Of a DNA stretch of 7,428 nt, positions 1-5,210 are shown in pieces. The position numbers were made by a program, and so were the translations under genes. The notes under the pieces are model-generated. The model was not told where the DNA came from, searched no databases, and saw nothing but the letters and a program-made list of their open reading frames with translations. The DNA is from Deltaproteobacteria bacterium. GTDB taxonomy: Bacteria; Desulfobacterota; GWC2-55-46. The stretch spans positions 1-7,428 of the forward strand of contig JACRNN010000183.1 of the NCBI GenBank assembly GCA_016234955.1, in the 5' to 3' direction. The first letter of the stretch is position 1. Each line of letters begins with the position of its first letter.

Positions 1-534
1 GTTGTCTATGCGGTAGGATATCGCCCGGTCGGTGAAAAGGGACGCGAAGCACTTGCCGCACGCCTCCCTGAGGGCGTGGCGCCCGCGGATGTTGAGGTAG
101 GTCTCCTGCTGGCCGGCGAACGAGGCGGTCGGCAGGTCCTCCGCGGTGGCCGAACTCCTGACGGCCACGTCCGTGTCAGGGCCGTACTCCCCGCAGAGCC
201 TGTCATACGAGGCCGCTATCTCCGTCCAGACATCGTCCGGGACGCCGGCGCCGAGGATCAGGTCGCGCGCCGCTTTGCCGCGGATTGCGAGGTCGGCGAC
301 CTTTGCCTTATCCAGGCCTTCCATCGCGCGTTTAAGCCCCTCGATGATGCCGCCGGACTCTACAATCCGCCGATACGCCCCGGCGGTTATCGCAAAACCG
401 TTGGGGACCTTGACCCCTTTGGCCGTGAGTTCACGGTACATCTCCCCCAGGGAGGCGTTCTTGCCGCCGACCACGGGGATATCTCCTATCCCGATATCCT
501 TGAACCAGCGGATATACCCGGCGTCTTGCTTCAT
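1..534 (-). CDS. ppsA: Phosphoenolpyruvate synthase (pyruvate, water dikinase), N-terminal part, cut by window edge
   Basis: PEP synthase converts pyruvate, ATP and water to phosphoenolpyruvate, AMP and phosphate, the entry step of gluconeogenesis from C3 units in the cytoplasm. Only the first 178 codons are here, and the reading frame is open to base 1; family members are near 800 residues. The visible part is the PEP/pyruvate dikinase ATP-binding N-domain: VGGKNASLGEM at residues 22-32, VPNGFAIT at 43-50, VAVRSSATAEDLP at 123-135, SFAGQQETYLNI at 138-149 and FASLFTDRAISYR at 163-175. These blocks follow E. coli PpsA closely, and RSSATAEDLP plus FAGQQET distinguish it from pyruvate phosphate dikinase. 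The start is the ATG at 534-532, preceded by a purine-rich AGGAAGG (552-546). The phosphohistidine and PEP-binding C-terminal domains lie outside the window. The gene appears to be transcribed alone from a promoter at 571-599. Confidence 0.96.
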   Translation of the reverse strand, partial: MKQDAGYIRWFKDIGIGDIPVVGGKNASLGEMYRELTAKGVKVPNGFAITAGAYRRIVESGGIIEGLKRAMEGLDKAKVADLAIRGKAARDLILGAGVPDDVWTEIAASYDRLCGEYGPDTDVAVRSSATAEDLPTASFAGQQETYLNIRGRHALREACGKCFASLFTDRAISYRIDN

Positions 535-570
535 CGGATATTCTTCCTTCCTGTTTTAATGTTTCCTTCG

Positions 571-599
571 GGTATAATTCCTTAAAGCAAGCTTGGCAA
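571..599 (-). promoter_or_regulatory. Candidate sigma-70-type promoter of ppsA
   Basis: On the minus strand, TTGCCA (599-594) is followed by a 17-base spacer and TATACC (576-571). The -35 box matches five of six consensus bases and the -10 box four of six. The expected start of transcription near 564 leaves a leader of about 30 bases before the ATG at 534, which includes the ribosome binding site. A perfect TATAAT also lies further upstream on the same strand (632-627), but no -35 box stands at a proper distance from it. Confidence 0.45.
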
Positions 600-687
600 G
601 CTATGAGCGTAAATTTCTTCGCGTTAATTATACATCATATTGCTTGAATTGGGTGGCCGTCGCGGTCTCGCGGATTTCCGGTTGAAT

Positions 688-715
688 CGATGGGAAGCCG
701 GAACCCTTCCCATCG
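688..715. repeat. Hairpin 1: 10-bp perfect inverted repeat
   Basis: CGATGGGAAG at 688-697 pairs perfectly with CTTCCCATCG at 706-715 around an 8-base loop. There is no T-run on either side. It is the first of three stem-loops in this gap. Confidence 0.6.
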
Positions 716-746
716 GTGCGCCCCATCCCTCGTTTCCAAAGACGGA

Positions 747-778
747 GAAGGGGTTGGCCCTGTCGGGCCAACCCCTTC
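747..778. terminator. Hairpin 2: 14-bp perfect stem with 4-base loop, possible terminator of the cupredoxin gene
   Basis: GAAGGGGTTGGCCC (747-760) and GGGCCAACCCCTTC (765-778) are exact reverse complements around the loop TGTC. It lies about 80 bases downstream of the cupredoxin stop on the minus strand. The minus-strand sequence just after it has only a short TTT, so it is not a textbook intrinsic terminator. The stem is nevertheless very stable and would form in RNA from either strand. Confidence 0.45.
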
Positions 779-816
779 CATATCCGTGGGAATATCGATC
801 GCCGTATCCTTAAACC

Positions 817-842
817 GGCCAGAAACCCATGGGTTTCTGGCC
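817..842. repeat. Hairpin 3: 26-base perfect palindrome right after the cupredoxin stop
   Basis: Bases 817-829 (half-site GGCCAGAAACCCA) are the exact reverse complement of 830-842, giving a palindrome with no spacer. It sits 16 bases beyond the cupredoxin stop on the minus strand. As RNA it would form a strong stem with a minimal loop and may act as a 3' end stabiliser or U-poor terminator. A dyad of this perfection could also be a protein-binding site, but nothing else supports that. Confidence 0.5.
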
Positions 843-858
843 CGGCAACGGCCCACGC

Positions 859-1515
859 CTACTCCTCGACAGTCACCTTTCCCATCATCCTCTGGTGGAT
901 AAAGCATATGTAAAAGTACTCGCCAGGTTTTTCAAATTTAAACTCCCAGCTCTGCCCGTGCTCCACCTTCGGGGAGAATATACCGCCCATGCCTATGAAA
1001 GGCATCGATGCGAAGATATGCCCATCCTTATCGTTGTTGACCCATCTGACGGTCTCGTCCTTTTTTATGATTATATTGTCAGGCTTGAAGAAGTTCTTCA
1101 TCTCTCCGGCGGGTTCGGGACACTCGACGACATGCACGCCGTTGACGGCCGTTGAACGCACGGCGGGAGAGAGCTTTGAATCGAAGCTCTTCTTTTTTAC
1201 CGTCTTGAGCGGCTCTATGTCGCCGGTAGAGTCCTTATAGAGCTTTGCCATGAGCTCCGCAATGTAGTACTTGCCGTCCACGTCCTCCTTGCTCAACCCT
1301 GGGGCCGCCGCCTCGTCGAGCAGGGCCTTTATCTCGCCGGGGACCTTGTCTTTGTTGGCGTCGATGACCGCGGCGGCCTTGACCGGGTCGTTTTGCTCAA
1401 GGGCGGCTGTGAAATCCTTCATGACCTGCGATTCGGCGCAATAGCCCCCGGTGCTTAACGCAAGGGCCGTCGCCGCCGCGAAGAAGAAGCCAAGCCACAG
1501 ACTTTTACGCTGCAT
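859..1515 (-). CDS. Secreted cupredoxin (type 1 copper, plastocyanin/azurin-like) with an extra N-terminal region
   Basis: A 218-residue exported protein. Residues 1 to about 27 form a signal peptide (MQRKS, hydrophobic stretch 7-20, likely cleavage after YCA), which places it in the periplasm. Residues 28-100 are a charged, apparently helical region I do not recognise. Residues 130-218 form the cupredoxin domain: FKPDNIIIKKDETVRWVNND, then His166, then GEYFYICFIHQRMMG with Cys204, His207 and Met210 or Met211. These are the four expected type 1 copper ligands in the C-x2-H-x2-M arrangement. The likely role is one-electron transfer between periplasmic redox proteins; the partner is unknown. 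The start is the ATG at 1515: AGGAGG (1528-1523) lies seven bases upstream. An in-frame TTG two codons earlier is too close to that site. The gene points away from its right neighbour and stands alone. Confidence 0.85.
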   Translation of the reverse strand: MQRKSLWLGFFFAAATALALSTGGYCAESQVMKDFTAALEQNDPVKAAAVIDANKDKVPGEIKALLDEAAAPGLSKEDVDGKYYIAELMAKLYKDSTGDIEPLKTVKKKSFDSKLSPAVRSTAVNGVHVVECPEPAGEMKNFFKPDNIIIKKDETVRWVNNDKDGHIFASMPFIGMGGIFSPKVEHGQSWEFKFEKPGEYFYICFIHQRMMGKVTVEE

Positions 1516-1587
1516 AGCCAAACCTCCTTGTGTTGGGTGCGCTTTTTTGGTGTTCCGGATACCCCTGCTTCAATCCTCAGGGGGATC

Positions 1588-1676
1588 ATTTTTTAACGTT
1601 CCAAGACCAGTTGGGTGCAAGTATTGAAGCTCCCCTATGCCTAAGCCGCGGGGAATGCGCTCGCTATGCATGTTCA
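1588..1676 (+). repeat. Dispersed repeat, copy 1 (short form)
   Basis: It begins ATTTTTTAACGTTC (1588-1601), contains TTGAAGCTCCCC (1624-1635) and ends with a 29-base block at 1643-1671 that recurs exactly at 2957-2985, followed by a near-match ending TTCA. All three parts occur in the same order in copy 2 (2847-2990), but the interior there is longer. It occupies most of the gap between the divergent cupredoxin and TIGR02757 genes. An ORF reading from 1666 uses this repeat as its first codons, so that start is not believable. Confidence 0.7.
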
Positions 1677-1705
1677 TCGGAAACCGCGTAAATCGAGCGC
1701 CTCCC

Positions 1706-1735
1706 TTGACTTGCCTCTTCCAAATAGGATATCGT
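1706..1735 (+). promoter_or_regulatory. Weak candidate promoter of the TIGR02757 gene
   Basis: TTGACT (1706-1711) is followed by an 18-base spacer and TATCGT (1730-1735), matching five and four consensus bases. The leader would be about 60 bases. A perfect TATAAT at 1795-1800 is only three bases from the ATG and has no matching -35 box, so I prefer the upstream pair, with low confidence. Confidence 0.3.
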
Positions 1736-1803
1736 ATTCATCCGGGACTTTTCAAGCCCACGGGCTCCCCCGGCATAAACCCCATTTCTCTGTGTATAAT
1801 AGT

Positions 1804-2622
1804 ATGAATACAGCGCCCGAGGCCAGCAAAAAAATATTGAAGCGCCACCTCGACGAGCTCTACAGGACCTTTGACATAGGGTTTCTCTCCTCTGACCCTC
1901 TGGAGTTCGTGCATAGGTTTACCGCCGCCCGCGACCGCGAGATAGTAGGGCTACTGGCCTCGTCGTTGGCCTACGGACGTGTGGAAGGCATAAAAAGGAG
2001 CGTTGAGCGGGTCTTGAGCGTAATGGGCGGCTCCCCCTACCGCTTCACCGCCGGGTTCGACCCGCGCAGGGACTCCGCCCTCTTCTCGGGCTTTGTCCAC
2101 AGGTTCAACGACGGCCGGGACATATCGTGCCTCATATACTTCGCCAGGCAGATGATAGAAGAGAGCGGGGGTATAGGGCGGTTCTTTTTGAAAGGGTACT
2201 CAAGCGGGGATGACAACATAAAAAAGGGATTGGCGGAGTTCTCCGCAAACGTCCTGGCCCTCGATTCCTCCCCGATATACGGCAAAGGAGCGCTCCCCAA
2301 GGACGCGGGGGTGAGGTTCTTCTTCCCTTCGCCCCTGAACGGCAGCCCGTGCAAGAGGCTCAATCTATACCTTAGGTGGATGGTAAGGAGGGGAGATGCG
2401 CTCGACTTCGGCCTCTGGAAGGAGGTCGACTCGGCAAAGCTCATAATCCCGCTCGATACGCACGTGGCCAGGATATCGAGGAATATAGGCTTGACCGCGA
2501 GGGCGACCCCGGACTGGAAGATGGCCGAGGAGATAACAACGGCGCTCAGGGGACTCGACCCTGAAGACCCGGACGGAAAAAGTACGCCTCATTCCTCACT
2601 CCTCGACTCCTTGCATCTGTAG
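1804..2622 (+). CDS. TIGR02757/DUF2400 family protein with a lost or replaced C-terminus
   Basis: A 272-residue cytoplasmic protein of the uncharacterised TIGR02757 (DUF2400) family. Family hallmarks seen: DPLEFVHRF (31-39), EIVGLLASSLAYGRV (46-60), KRLNLYLRWMVRR (184-196) and the core IIPLDTHVARISRNIGL (214-230), then GLDPEDP (250-256). As I recall the family, this last block is followed by a VKYDFAL-type segment and often a cysteine-containing tail. Here the frame instead runs into DGKSTPHSSLLDSLHL and stops. The switch coincides with the start of what looks like a dispersed repeat at about 2582, so the end is probably truncated. One extra A in the A5 run at 2577-2581 would give KKYASFL, which faintly recalls the lost segment, so a frameshift is the alternative. 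I chose the ATG at 1804 because translation matches the family from there and earlier in-frame codons lie in repeat DNA. No good Shine-Dalgarno is visible. The function is unknown. Confidence 0.85.
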   Translation: MNTAPEASKKILKRHLDELYRTFDIGFLSSDPLEFVHRFTAARDREIVGLLASSLAYGRVEGIKRSVERVLSVMGGSPYRFTAGFDPRRDSALFSGFVHRFNDGRDISCLIYFARQMIEESGGIGRFFLKGYSSGDDNIKKGLAEFSANVLALDSSPIYGKGALPKDAGVRFFFPSPLNGSPCKRLNLYLRWMVRRGDALDFGLWKEVDSAKLIIPLDTHVARISRNIGLTARATPDWKMAEEITTALRGLDPEDPDGKSTPHSSLLDSLHL

Positions 2623-2740
2623 CTTTTTGAGCAACCTGAATGAACTCTCCCAGGGCCAGCGTCCCCCGGCGGTTATGTTCCCCCCACCAAGCTCAATAGC
2701 GGGTTTGAGGCCCGCGGGGGCTCATTCCTGTCCCTAAAAT
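2582..2740. repeat. Probable dispersed repeat overlapping the TIGR02757 3' end
   Basis: From GTACGCCTCATTCCTCACTC (starting 2582) to TTTTTGAGCAACCTG (2624-2638) the sequence resembles a dispersed repeat I remember from deltaproteobacterial and Geobacter-like genomes, whose reverse strand ends in GAGTGAGGAATGAGGCGTAC. This is recollection and was not searched. Further right are a CCC-rich stretch and a GCGGG/CCCGC hairpin (2699-2715) that could terminate the upstream gene. The stop codon of the TIGR02757 frame (2620-2622) lies inside this repeat. Confidence 0.5.
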
Positions 2741-2744
2741 CTCT

Positions 2745-2771
2745 TTGACATAAAGGGAGATATGGTATAAT
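2745..2771 (+). promoter_or_regulatory. Sigma-70-type promoter, likely for the polyprenyl synthase
   Basis: A perfect TTGACA (2745-2750) is followed by a perfect TATAAT (2766-2771) carrying an extended -10 TGG (2763-2765). The spacer to TATAAT is 15 bases; shifting the -10 to TAATAT (2768-2773) gives the ideal 17. Transcription from about 2778 would produce a 370-base leader containing the repeat hairpins at 2884-2904 and beyond before reaching the ATG at 3151. Confidence 0.55.
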
Positions 2772-2846
2772 ATTTACCGTCTATACCGTAAAAAAACTAT
2801 AGTTTTTACCCGGCACATGGGGTTCGTAAGTGCGCGGCGGATAAGG

Positions 2847-2990
2847 ATTTTTTAGCGTTCTGAAACCCCGTGGGCTTGAAGCTCCCCGCGGCTTTTCCGC
2901 GGGGAATCTTCGATATGTAAGGAAACAATTTCTATTCGCTCGCTTGACCCCGCAGCAAGCCGCGGGGAATGCGCTCGCTATGCATATTCA
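2847..2990 (+). repeat. Dispersed repeat, copy 2 (long form)
   Basis: It starts ATTTTTTAGCGTTC (2847-2860), continues with CCGTGGGCTTGAA (2868-2880) and TTGAAGCTCCCC (2876-2887), forms a perfect 8-bp stem CCCCGCGG/CCGCGGGG (2884-2891 with 2897-2904), and ends with the 29-base block 2957-2985 that is identical to 1643-1671. Relative to copy 1 it carries about 55 additional internal bases. The 13-base CCGTGGGCTTGAA also occurs inverted at 1751-1763, upstream of the TIGR02757 gene. Confidence 0.7.
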
Positions 2991-3060
2991 AGTCCGGGGA
3001 GGTTTCATTTTTTTAGCGCTCTGAAACCCTATGGGCTATCAAGCACCGGGAGGTTTCATT
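2991..3060 (+). repeat. Dispersed repeat, copy 3 (partial) with a flanking direct duplication
   Basis: ATTTTTTTAGCGCTCTGAAA (3007-3026) and the following CCCTATGGGCT match the start of copy 2. It is flanked by two near-identical blocks, CCGGGGAGGTTTCATT (2994-3009) and CCGGGAGGTTTCATT (3046-3060). This gives a short tandem arrangement of about 50 bases. The 3' end block of copies 1 and 2 is absent. Confidence 0.6.
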
Positions 3061-3150
3061 ACCGGTTCCTCCGGGGCCGTGTGCTTGAGTCGAGGGGGCG
3101 GCCCGTTTTTTACCAGGGCCTTTATAACGGAATTAGGAGCGGAGTCAGCC

Positions 3151-4128
3151 ATGCACATCCAGGAAGTGTTCGACCTGATAAAAGATGACGTTAAAAAGAT
3201 GGAGGAGGGTTTCAGGAAGAATCTCAACTCCGACGTCTATCTCGTAAGCAAGGTCGGCGAGTATATCCTGAACAGCGGGGGCAAGCGTTTCAGGCCTATG
3301 GTGCTCTTCCTCTGTTCAAGGCTCTGCAAATACAAAGGCGACAGGCATGTCGCGCTGGCCGGGGTAGTGGAGTTCATCCATACGGCCACGCTGCTGCACG
3401 ACGACGTGGTCGATAACGCGCGCTTGAGGAGGGGGGCTGTCTCGGCCAACACGGTATGGGGGGACGGGGCGTCCATCCTCGTCGGGGACTATCTGCTCTC
3501 AAAGGCGTTCTCGCTCGCGGTGCTTCACGGAGACATGCGCGTACTCAAGGTGTTATCGCATACTACGACGAGGATGGCCGAGGGGGAGGTGCTCCAGCTT
3601 CTGAAGCACAGCGATGCGGCAACTACGGAAAAAGAGTACCTCGACGTGGTCACCAACAAGACGGCCGTCCTGATATCGGCGGCGTGCCAGGTGGCGGCCA
3701 TAACCGGTGGGGTATCCCTTGAGAAGGAAGTGGCCCTTGCCGGCTACGGCATGGGGCTCGGCATAGCATATCAGCTCATGGACGACTGCCTCGATTACGT
3801 CTCGACGGATGAGGACCTCGGCAAATCCATAGGAAATGACCTCAGGGAGGGCAAGGTCACGATGCCGCTCATATACGCTTCCACGAAGGCGACGGAGGCC
3901 GAGAGGGCGCTCATAAAAGAGACCCTGGAATCCGACGGCGAGTTTACGGATACGAGGCTCAGGGAGATAATAGCCATTATAAATCGGCACGGCGGCATAG
4001 AATACTCCGTAAACAGGGCGCGCGCATACGTGGAGGGGGCCAAGAGGCGCCTCGACGTATTCGAACCGGATACCGAAAGGGCGGCGTTGCTCGCTATAGC
4101 CGACTTCGTGATAGAGAGGACCTGTTAG
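3151..4128 (+). CDS. ispB: Long-chain all-trans polyprenyl diphosphate synthase (octaprenyl/heptaprenyl type)
   Basis: A 325-residue cytoplasmic enzyme, normal for the family. It elongates farnesyl or geranylgeranyl diphosphate with isopentenyl diphosphate to make the side chain of menaquinone or ubiquinone. Visible motifs: GGKRFRP (43-49), first aspartate-rich motif LLHDDVVD (81-88) with RLRRG (91-95), GDYLLSKAF (112-120), MAEGEVLQL (142-150), Lys170-Thr171 of the KTA segment, second aspartate-rich motif YQLMDDCLDY (207-216), and GKSIGNDLREGKVTMPLI (224-241). HTATLLHDDVVD is the form seen in E. coli IspB and related long-chain synthases, with small residues before the first motif rather than the bulky ones of short-chain enzymes. 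Product length cannot be fixed from sequence. The start is the ATG at 3151, with GGAG (3141-3144) six bases upstream; earlier in-frame codons fall in repeat DNA. nth follows after 114 bases on the same strand and may be cotranscribed. Confidence 0.92.
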   Translation: MHIQEVFDLIKDDVKKMEEGFRKNLNSDVYLVSKVGEYILNSGGKRFRPMVLFLCSRLCKYKGDRHVALAGVVEFIHTATLLHDDVVDNARLRRGAVSANTVWGDGASILVGDYLLSKAFSLAVLHGDMRVLKVLSHTTTRMAEGEVLQLLKHSDAATTEKEYLDVVTNKTAVLISAACQVAAITGGVSLEKEVALAGYGMGLGIAYQLMDDCLDYVSTDEDLGKSIGNDLREGKVTMPLIYASTKATEAERALIKETLESDGEFTDTRLREIIAIINRHGGIEYSVNRARAYVEGAKRRLDVFEPDTERAALLAIADFVIERTC

Positions 4129-4242
4129 CCTTCAAAAAGGCGCGCGGCGCTCTACAGGGCGCACTATCAGAGTTAATAAACTGATAACCTGCAATTGGGC
4201 CGCCGGGGGCGTCAGCCTGCGGCAGTATCCTCATGGGTAAGT

Positions 4243-4878
4243 ATGGACAAGAGAGAGAAGGCAGGAAGGGTACTTGACATACTTGAAAAGCAGTTCCCGG
4301 CCGCCCGGAGCACACTTGAGTTCGCCAACCCCCTGGAGCTTCTCATAGCCACCATCCTCTCGGCCCAGGCGACCGACAAGCTCGTAAACAAGGTTACCCC
4401 CGCGCTCTTCAAGAAGCGCCCCTCAGCCCGCGATTACTCGGAAGCAGACCTCAAGGACCTCGAAAAAGATATAGGTTCAATAAACTTTTACAGGAACAAG
4501 GCCAGAAATATCAAGGCCTGTTGCGGCATTATAGCAAGCCGCTTTGAAGGCAAGGTCCCCGATACCCTCGAAGGGCTGACCCAGCTGCCGGGGGTCGGCA
4601 GAAAGACCGCGAACATAGTCCTCGGGAACGCGTTCGGCAAAGACGCCCTCGCGGTAGATACACACGTCAAGAGGGTGGCCCAAAGGCTCGGACTAAGCTC
4701 ATCCGACGACCCGGACAGGGTGGAAGAAGACCTCCGCGGCGTGATACCGGGGTCCAGATGGACCGAGACCACCCACCTCTTCATCCTCCACGGCAGAAAT
4801 ACCTGCAAGGCCTTGAAGCCCGGGTGCCCGGAGTGCGCCTTACAGGGTTTGTGCGCATACTACAAGGCGAATGTGTGA
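4243..4878 (+). CDS. nth: Endonuclease III, DNA glycosylase/AP lyase with 4Fe-4S cluster
   Basis: Removes oxidised pyrimidines from DNA and nicks the abasic site, starting base excision repair. The protein has 211 residues, as in E. coli. It shows LLIATILSAQATDKLVNKV (33-51), the helix-hairpin-helix LPGVGRKTANIVLG (115-128) with catalytic Lys121, and AVDTHVKRVAQRLGL (137-151) with catalytic Asp139. Four cluster cysteines, Cys188, Cys195, Cys198 and Cys204, have C-x6-C-x2-C-x5-C spacing. All key residues are offset by one from E. coli Nth, so the enzyme should be active. I chose the ATG at 4243, where similarity begins. An in-frame TTG at 4195 would add 16 residues unlike the family. The Shine-Dalgarno is poor (GGGTAAG), which fits low expression or readthrough from ispB. 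Confidence 0.95.
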   Translation: MDKREKAGRVLDILEKQFPAARSTLEFANPLELLIATILSAQATDKLVNKVTPALFKKRPSARDYSEADLKDLEKDIGSINFYRNKARNIKACCGIIASRFEGKVPDTLEGLTQLPGVGRKTANIVLGNAFGKDALAVDTHVKRVAQRLGLSSSDDPDRVEEDLRGVIPGSRWTETTHLFILHGRNTCKALKPGCPECALQGLCAYYKANV

Positions 4879-4891
4879 GGCCGTTCGGGAT

Positions 4892-4946
4892 TCTGACGCT
4901 AAAAAAGCCGGTCATCTTCACCTATTGATAAGGGTTTAGCGTCAGA
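4892..4946. repeat. 12-bp perfect inverted repeat after nth, built from the dispersed-repeat end motif
   Basis: TCTGACGCTAAA (4892-4903) is the exact reverse complement of TTTAGCGTCAGA (4935-4946), with a 31-base loop. With the following A-run the left arm reads, on the minus strand, TTTTTTAGCGTCAGAA, close to the TTTTTTAGCGTTCTGAA that opens repeat copy 2. It could act as a weak terminator for nth, since a T5 run follows at 4960-4964, or be a minimal repeat element. Confidence 0.55.
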
Positions 4947-4978
4947 CCGCACTATGCCCTTTTTGTGACACAGGTTAC

Positions 4979-5006
4979 TTTACGGTCTGGCTGACGTTGA
5001 TATAAT
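4979..5006 (+). promoter_or_regulatory. Weaker upstream promoter candidate for the cytochrome gene
   Basis: TTTACG (4979-4984), a 16-base spacer and a perfect TATAAT (5001-5006). Transcription from about 5013 would give a leader of roughly 200 bases, mostly AT-rich. Confidence 0.35.
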
Positions 5007-5150
5007 CTGTCTGTGTGCAAGATAGTAATTCGACAGGCCTGGCAAGTGGGCTGTCATGGGATTCCAAGATATCTTTAAAAAAGTTTCTGAGCTAATTTAT
5101 TGAAATTTAATGTGTTTTTAATTTTTTTCTGAAAATGCCGTTTTTTGTCC

Positions 5151-5179
5151 TTTACAAAAAGTTTCTTTCATTCTATTAT
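5151..5179 (+). promoter_or_regulatory. Main promoter candidate of the multihaem cytochrome gene
   Basis: TTTACA (5151-5156), an exact 17-base spacer and TATTAT (5174-5179), each box matching five of six consensus bases. A start near 5186 leaves a compact leader of about 25 bases with the Shine-Dalgarno AGGAG at 5197-5201. The AT-rich DNA just upstream could help RNA polymerase bind. Confidence 0.55.
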
Positions 5180-5210
5180 TTACAAAATTCGATATCAGGA
5201 GTCCTTTCCA

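Larger units (their letters stand above)
535..858. other. 324-base intergenic gap with three consecutive hairpins
   Basis: No gene is seen between the cupredoxin stop and the ppsA start. Short open frames here have no ribosome binding site and simply read through hairpin DNA. The gap holds the ppsA promoter and leader at its left end and three separate stem-loops between 688 and 842, described as their own entries. None is followed by a clear T-run on either strand, so they may be terminators of a weak type or dispersed repeat hairpins. Confidence 0.6.
2623..3150. other. 528-base gap packed with repeats and a promoter
   Basis: No gene is seen between the TIGR02757 stop and the polyprenyl synthase start. 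The gap holds the rest of the 3' repeat, a promoter (2745-2771), an A/T-rich near-palindrome around CTATAG (2789-2810), repeat copies 2 and 3, and a short GC-rich leader with the ribosome binding site. The in-frame open extension upstream of the synthase (from 3031) is translated repeat and shows no protein similarity I recognise. Confidence 0.65.
4879..5210. other. 332-base gap: inverted repeat, then AT-rich promoter region of the cytochrome gene
   Basis: No gene is seen. The left part has the 12-bp inverted repeat at 4892-4946. The middle has a weaker promoter at 4979-5006 and an imperfect stem GACAGGCC/GGGCTGTC (5032-5055). The right part, about 5075-5195, is strikingly AT-rich compared with the coding DNA on both sides and contains the better promoter and the ribosome binding site. 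I looked for a c-di-GMP (GEMM) riboswitch, common in front of multihaem cytochromes, and saw none of its conserved core. Confidence 0.6.

Noticed and set aside
76..585. Plus-strand open frames over the ppsA region (169 and 137 codons)
   Set aside because: They are shadows of the minus-strand ppsA frame, which has unmistakable PEP synthase motifs; the shadows show none.
635..907. Open frames on both strands in the cupredoxin-ppsA gap
   Set aside because: They read through three hairpins, have no ribosome binding site and give low-complexity, unrecognisable proteins.
1666..1803. Extension of the TIGR02757 frame to an upstream ATG
   Set aside because: The extra 46 residues derive from the dispersed repeat and have no family similarity.
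3031..3150. Extension of the polyprenyl synthase frame to an upstream ATG
   Set aside because: The extra 40 residues lie in repeat copy 3; the ATG at 3151 has a good Shine-Dalgarno and matches the family start.
5039..5054. A sigma-54-like site, TGGCA...CTGT, before the cytochrome gene
   Set aside because: The invariant GC of the -12 element is GT here, and a near-consensus sigma-70 promoter is present downstream.
5013..5210. c-di-GMP (GEMM) or other riboswitch in the cytochrome leader
   Set aside because: None of the conserved GEMM core sequence is visible, and the leader is mostly AT-rich without a recognisable aptamer.
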